Of a stretch of 64,000 nt of DNA, positions 59,588 through 64,000 are shown in pieces. The position numbers and the translations under genes are program-made. Source of the stretch: Kitasatospora purpeofusca (GTDB taxonomy: Bacteria; Actinomycetota; Actinomycetes; Streptomycetales; Streptomycetaceae). Below the pieces are notes generated by a model. The model searched no databases and had not been told where the DNA came from. It saw nothing but the letters and a program-made list of their open reading frames with translations. The stretch covers positions 620,001 through 684,000 of the forward strand of contig NZ_JODS01000001.1 of NCBI RefSeq assembly GCF_000718025.1. The letters run 5' to 3'. The stretch's first letter is position 1. Each line of letters opens with the position of its first letter.

Positions 59588-59618
59588 ATGGGCCACCCGC
59601 CGGTCGCGGATGGCCCAT
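59588..59618 (-). terminator. Hairpin after the trypsin-like protease gene
   Basis: ATGGGCCA (59588-59595) pairs with TGGCCCAT (59611-59618), 18 bp beyond the protease stop, with further G/C pairing in the loop. Confidence 0.6.
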
Positions 59619-59635
59619 CGGGGTAAAAGTGCCGG

Positions 59636-60505
59636 TCAGGGGCGCGGCAGGGTGCAACCGGCCCGGGTGAGGTCGAGCTTGTTACCGGCGCCGAAGCAGG
59701 CGGGGATGATGTACGTCTCCTGGGCGTAGCCGATGCCCTTGCGGACGGTCACCCCACCGTTCTGGTCCACCTCGCACGGGTTGTTCAGGGTGCAGCGCTG
59801 GCCGTCCTCGTTGATGGTGTTGTTCACCGCGACGACCTGACCGCTGTTGGCGTCGACCACCGGGGAGCCGGAGGTGCCGCCGATGACGTTGCAGGTGGAG
59901 GTGTAGCGGAGGGAGTCCTTGAAGGTCCAGTCCGCTTCCTTGAGCCGGTAGGCGAAGCCGTCGGCCGAGCAGGAGTAGATCTTCTTCCAGTACCCGGAGA
60001 CGACCTTGATCGAGCTGCCCTGGACGGGGTGGGTGGCCGCGACGGTCAGCGGGGCGATGCCGTAGCGGGACTGGATCGCGGCGTAGGTGGTGTTCAGCTG
60101 GTAGATCGACACGTCGGTGTCGGTCATGGTGCCGTAGACCATCTTGCTGGCCTTCACCGTGCCGAGCGATCCGCCGCTCGCGTTGAGCAGGGTGAAGCTG
60201 CGGCTGGAGGCCTGGTTGGTGACCACCTGGCCGGGGCCGGGCATACCGGACTCCAGGCAGTGGCCGTTGGAGAGCACCAGGGCCGGGTCGTTGGCGGTCG
60301 AGGCGGGGAACCGGACCAGCGAGCCGGAACAGTTGCTCAGCGCCACCGTCCCGGCGAACGTGACGGCGGCGACCTTCCCGGCCTGCGGCGACGTCACGTT
60401 CGTGCTGGTGGTGGCGGTGGACGCGGTCGCGGCGGGGGCGCCCGCCAGGGCGGTCGCCCCGGCGAACAGCAGCGCGGCGGCCGTGCCTATGAGCGGCTTC
60501 TTCAT
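59636..60505 (-). CDS. Secreted trypsin-like serine protease
   Basis: This 289-residue protein has a signal peptide (1-29) and a chymotrypsin-fold domain with catalytic His82 (LSNGHCLES), Asp in TDTDVSIYQL and Ser in IGGTSGSPVV. Cys residues fit two or three disulfides (SNCS/GHC, YSCSADG, TSTCNVIGG, RCTLNNPC). Trypsin-like S1 proteases of this type are common in Streptomyces secretomes. ATG 60505 follows GAGAGGTCTC. It is probably monocistronic. Confidence 0.88.
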   Translation of the reverse strand: MKKPLIGTAAALLFAGATALAGAPAATASTATTSTNVTSPQAGKVAAVTFAGTVALSNCSGSLVRFPASTANDPALVLSNGHCLESGMPGPGQVVTNQASSRSFTLLNASGGSLGTVKASKMVYGTMTDTDVSIYQLNTTYAAIQSRYGIAPLTVAATHPVQGSSIKVVSGYWKKIYSCSADGFAYRLKEADWTFKDSLRYTSTCNVIGGTSGSPVVDANSGQVVAVNNTINEDGQRCTLNNPCEVDQNGGVTVRKGIGYAQETYIIPACFGAGNKLDLTRAGCTLPRP

Positions 60506-60671
60506 GAGAGACCTCTCGGTGTGTCTCGGCGTGGGGGTGCCCCAAAGCTGGCGCGGACATGACGCCCTGTCAAGGGTCCTGTCACCGACCCCCGGACCGG
60601 AGGGCCGTGATCCGGCCGCCTCGCCCCGGTACTGTGACCGGGACGGCAGGTAGACCATCTGGGGGGCTGAC

Positions 60672-61556
<885 letters not shown>

Positions 61557-61580
61557 GGCGCCGCCGGCCGGTGGTGCCCG

Positions 61581-64000
61581 CTACTCGCCTTCGCCTCCCA
61601 CCACCGGCTCCGGCCCGCGCTCCTGCCCCTGCCCCTGCCCCTGCTTCCCCGTCGGCTCCGGGCGCGCCAGCGTCACCGTCAGCTGCCCGTCCGACACCTC
61701 CGCGACCAGCGTGTCGCCCTCCCGGACCGTGCCGTCCAGCAGCAGGTCCGAGATCCGGTTGTCCAGCTCCTGCTGGATGGTGCGGCGCAGCGGCCGGGCC
61801 CCGAACGCCGGCTGGTAGCCGAGGTTCACCAGCAGCTCCTTGGCCTCGTCGGTCACCTCCAGGTCGACGTCCTGGGCCTTGAGCCGGCGCCGGGTGCGGT
61901 CCAGCAGCAGGTCCACCACCTGCAGCAGGTCCTTGCGGGTGAGCGCGTGGAAGACGATCACCTCGTCGATCCGGTTGAGGAACTCCGGCCGGAACTGCGA
62001 GCGCAGGTCCCGCATCAGGTCGTCCCGGATCTCGTCGACGTCGCCCGCGTGGTCGAGGATCCGCTGCGAACCGATGTTGCTCGTCATGATCAGCACGGTG
62101 TTGCGGAAGTCGACCGTACGCCCCTGGGCATCCGTCAGCCGGCCGTCGTCCAGCACCTGCAGCAGCAGGTTGAAGACGTCCGGGTGCGCCTTCTCCACCT
62201 CGTCGAACAGCAGCACGCTGTACGGCTTGCGGCGCACCGCCTCGGTGAGCTGGCCGGCCTCGTCGTAGCCGACGTACCCGGGTGGCGAGCCGACCAGCCG
62301 GGAGACGGTGTGCTTCTCCTGGAACTCGCTCATGTCGAAGCGGATCATCCGGTCCGGGTCGCCGAACAGCAGCGCGGCCAGCGCCTTCGCCAGCTCCGTC
62401 TTGCCGACACCGGTCGGGCCGAGGAACAGGAAGGAGCCGGTCGGACGGTCCGGATCGCCCATCCCCGCCCGGCCGCGACGGACCGCCTGGGCCACCGCGG
62501 TGACCGCCCGGTCCTGCCCGATCACCTTCTCGTGCAGGTGCTCCTCCAACCGGAGCAGCCGCTCGCGCTCGGTCGCGTTCAGCTCGGCGACCGGGATGCC
62601 GGTCCGGCCCGAGAGCACCTGCGCGATGTCGTCCGCGGTGACCGCCACGACCTCCTCGCGGGACTCGGCGACCGCCGCCAGCTCGTCCTCGGTCTGCCGC
62701 AGCTCGGTCTTCAGATTGGCGGCCCGGACGAACTCCTCGTCCGCCACCGCCTCCTCCAACTCCCGGCGCAGCTTGGTGATCCGGTCCCGCACCGGCATCG
62801 CGACCGTGGAACCGCCCAGGCTGCGCAGCCGTACCCGCGCGCCGGCCTGGTCCACCAGGTCGATCGCCTTGTCCGGCAGGAAGCGGTCGCTGACGTAGCG
62901 GTCCGACAGGGTCGCGGCCGCGTCCAGCGCCTCGTCCGTGAACCGCACCTGGTGGTGCGCCTCGTAGGCGTCGCGCAGACCCCGGAGGATCTCGATCGTC
63001 TCCTCCACCGTCGGCTCGGGCACCAGTACCGGCTGGAAGCGGCGCTCCAGCGCGGCGTCCTTCTCCACGTACCGGCGGTACTCGTCCAGGGTGGTCGCCC
63101 CGACCACGCTCAACTCCCCGCGCGCCAGGGCCGGCTTCAGGATGTTGCCCGCGTCCATCGAGCCCTCTCCCCCGCCGCCCGCACCGACCACCGTGTGCAG
63201 CTCGTCGAGGAACAGGATCACGCTCTGCTCGGCCGCCGTGACCTCGTCGATCACGTTCTTCAGCCGCTCCTCGAACTCGCCCCGGTACTTGGAGCCGGCC
63301 ACCAGCGCGGTGAGGTCGAGCGTGACGACCCGCTTCTCCTTGAGGATCTGCGGCACGTCCCCCGACACGATCCGCTGCGCCAGCCCCTCCACGATCGCCG
63401 TCTTGCCGACCCCCGGCTCACCGATCAGCACCGGGTTGTTCTTGGTCCGGCGGGACAGGATCTCGACGGTCTGCTCGATCTCCTCGGCCCGGCCGACCAC
63501 CGCGTCCAACCGGCCCGCCCGCGCCTCCTCGGTGAGGTCGCGCCCGTACTCGTCCAGCGTCGGCGTCGCACTCTGCTGCCCGCCCCCGCCACCGCCGGCC
63601 GTGCCCCGGCCGGTACCCCGCCCGTCCAGCACCGTGCGCAGCGCGTCCTGCGAAGGCGCCGCGTTGCGCACCGCCGTGCCCGCCCCCGACCGCTCCTCCT
63701 CCAGCAGCGCGCCGAGGATGTGCTCCGGCCCGATGTACGAGGCCCCCGCCGCCTGCGACCGCGCGTGCGCCGCCAGCAGCGCCCGCTTGGCCGCCGGCGT
63801 CAGCCCCGGCCGCCCCTCCTCCCCCGACACCTGCGCCCCGGCCGGCAGCGCCTTGTCCAGATCCCCCGCCAACCGGTCCGGATCCACCCCCGCCCGCTCC
63901 AGCATCCGCCGCGACGCATCCACCCGGGTGGCCGCCCACATCAGATGCCCGGTGTCGAGATCGCTCCCCCCACCCTCGGCCGCCCGCCGAGCCGCCGCCG
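61581..64000 (-). CDS. ClpC-type AAA+ unfoldase (5' end outside window)
   Basis: At least 806 residues of a two-ring Hsp100 ATPase are present and the start lies beyond 64000. Seen: a Clp-N repeat (PGLTPAAKRALLAAHARSQAAGASYIGPEHILGALLEE), Walker A GEPGVGKTA and B VILFLDELHT of ring 1, a short coiled UVR-like middle (REELEEAVADEEFVRAANLKTELRQ), Walker A GPTGVGKTE and B VLLFDEVEKAHPD of ring 2, and arginine-finger region QFRPEFLNRID. The middle is much shorter than ClpB's, so it is ClpC-like. The C-terminus has a GQGQGQ repeat. It unfolds proteins, for ClpP or alone. Confidence 0.92.
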   Translation of the reverse strand, partial: AAARRAAEGGGSDLDTGHLMWAATRVDASRRMLERAGVDPDRLAGDLDKALPAGAQVSGEEGRPGLTPAAKRALLAAHARSQAAGASYIGPEHILGALLEEERSGAGTAVRNAAPSQDALRTVLDGRGTGRGTAGGGGGGQQSATPTLDEYGRDLTEEARAGRLDAVVGRAEEIEQTVEILSRRTKNNPVLIGEPGVGKTAIVEGLAQRIVSGDVPQILKEKRVVTLDLTALVAGSKYRGEFEERLKNVIDEVTAAEQSVILFLDELHTVVGAGGGGEGSMDAGNILKPALARGELSVVGATTLDEYRRYVEKDAALERRFQPVLVPEPTVEETIEILRGLRDAYEAHHQVRFTDEALDAAATLSDRYVSDRFLPDKAIDLVDQAGARVRLRSLGGSTVAMPVRDRITKLRRELEEAVADEEFVRAANLKTELRQTEDELAAVAESREEVVAVTADDIAQVLSGRTGIPVAELNATERERLLRLEEHLHEKVIGQDRAVTAVAQAVRRGRAGMGDPDRPTGSFLFLGPTGVGKTELAKALAALLFGDPDRMIRFDMSEFQEKHTVSRLVGSPPGYVGYDEAGQLTEAVRRKPYSVLLFDEVEKAHPDVFNLLLQVLDDGRLTDAQGRTVDFRNTVLIMTSNIGSQRILDHAGDVDEIRDDLMRDLRSQFRPEFLNRIDEVIVFHALTRKDLLQVVDLLLDRTRRRLKAQDVDLEVTDEAKELLVNLGYQPAFGARPLRRTIQQELDNRISDLLLDGTVREGDTLVAEVSDGQLTVTLARPEPTGKQGQGQGQERGPEPVVGGEGE

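Overview
The window is very GC-rich, has strong G/C bias at third codon positions, frequent GTG starts and 4-bp ATGA/GTGA overlaps, and carries Streptomyces-type genes: a DasR-type site at a GH18 chitinase, an SCO2322-family operon, an LPSTG surface protein and protein O-mannosyltransferase. It is best read as chromosome from a Streptomycetaceae actinomycete (Streptomyces or Kitasatospora). No rRNA, tRNA, CRISPR array, integrase or transposase was seen.

Layout. 1-8.3 kb: hydrolase (5' end outside), zinc alcohol dehydrogenase, a winged-helix regulator coupled to a membrane protein, a methyltransferase, a proline-rich membrane protein followed by an N-acetylmuramoyl-L-alanine amidase, and a four-helix membrane protein. 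8.4-12.6 kb: a GT4 glycosyltransferase, methyltransferase and alpha/alpha-toroid protein set, with a divergent KstR-like TetR regulator. 12.7-18.8 kb: a cobalamin riboswitch followed by five genes overlapping by 4 bp each: a secreted toroid protein, an SCO2322-family protein, and the T, fused ATPase and S parts of an ECF transporter. The two surface proteins look like the two domains of animal intrinsic factor/transcobalamin on separate chains.

18.8-25.7 kb: an accessory segment bounded by a perfect 21-bp direct repeat. It holds a TrmO-like protein, an HTH/helical-repeat regulator, three tiny coupled ORFs, an SDR epimerase, a GT2 glycosyltransferase, an HD phosphohydrolase and a 440-residue protein of unknown function. 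This is the best candidate for an undescribed module. 25.7-37.5 kb: an HTH protein, a MhuD-like heme-degrading monooxygenase with a cupin and MarR regulator, a DHA2 exporter fused to a MarR-like domain, a peptidoglycan-binding membrane protein, a manganese riboswitch (yybP-ykoY) ahead of a TMEM165/GDT1-family transporter, a FetB-like permease, protein O-mannosyltransferase, and an MFS/MarR pair.

37.5-50.5 kb: chitinase, an FxLYD-type lipoprotein, DoxX, MarC, an FMN reductase, the kynurenine genes (AsnC regulator, kynA, kynU), an orphan ATP-synthase b-like protein, a glycosidase-like protein with a TetR regulator, a sortase-anchored choice-of-anchor A protein behind a terminator-like hairpin, and an Sfp-type phosphopantetheinyl transferase. 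50.5-64 kb: small membrane proteins, an MmyB-type regulator, a double-domain AsnC regulator, a divergent inositol-monophosphatase-like protein, an amidohydrolase whose HxH metal motif is broken by a short insertion, an AidB-type acyl-CoA dehydrogenase with TetR regulator, two secreted proteases, a metallophosphoesterase, and a ClpC-type ATPase running off the window end.
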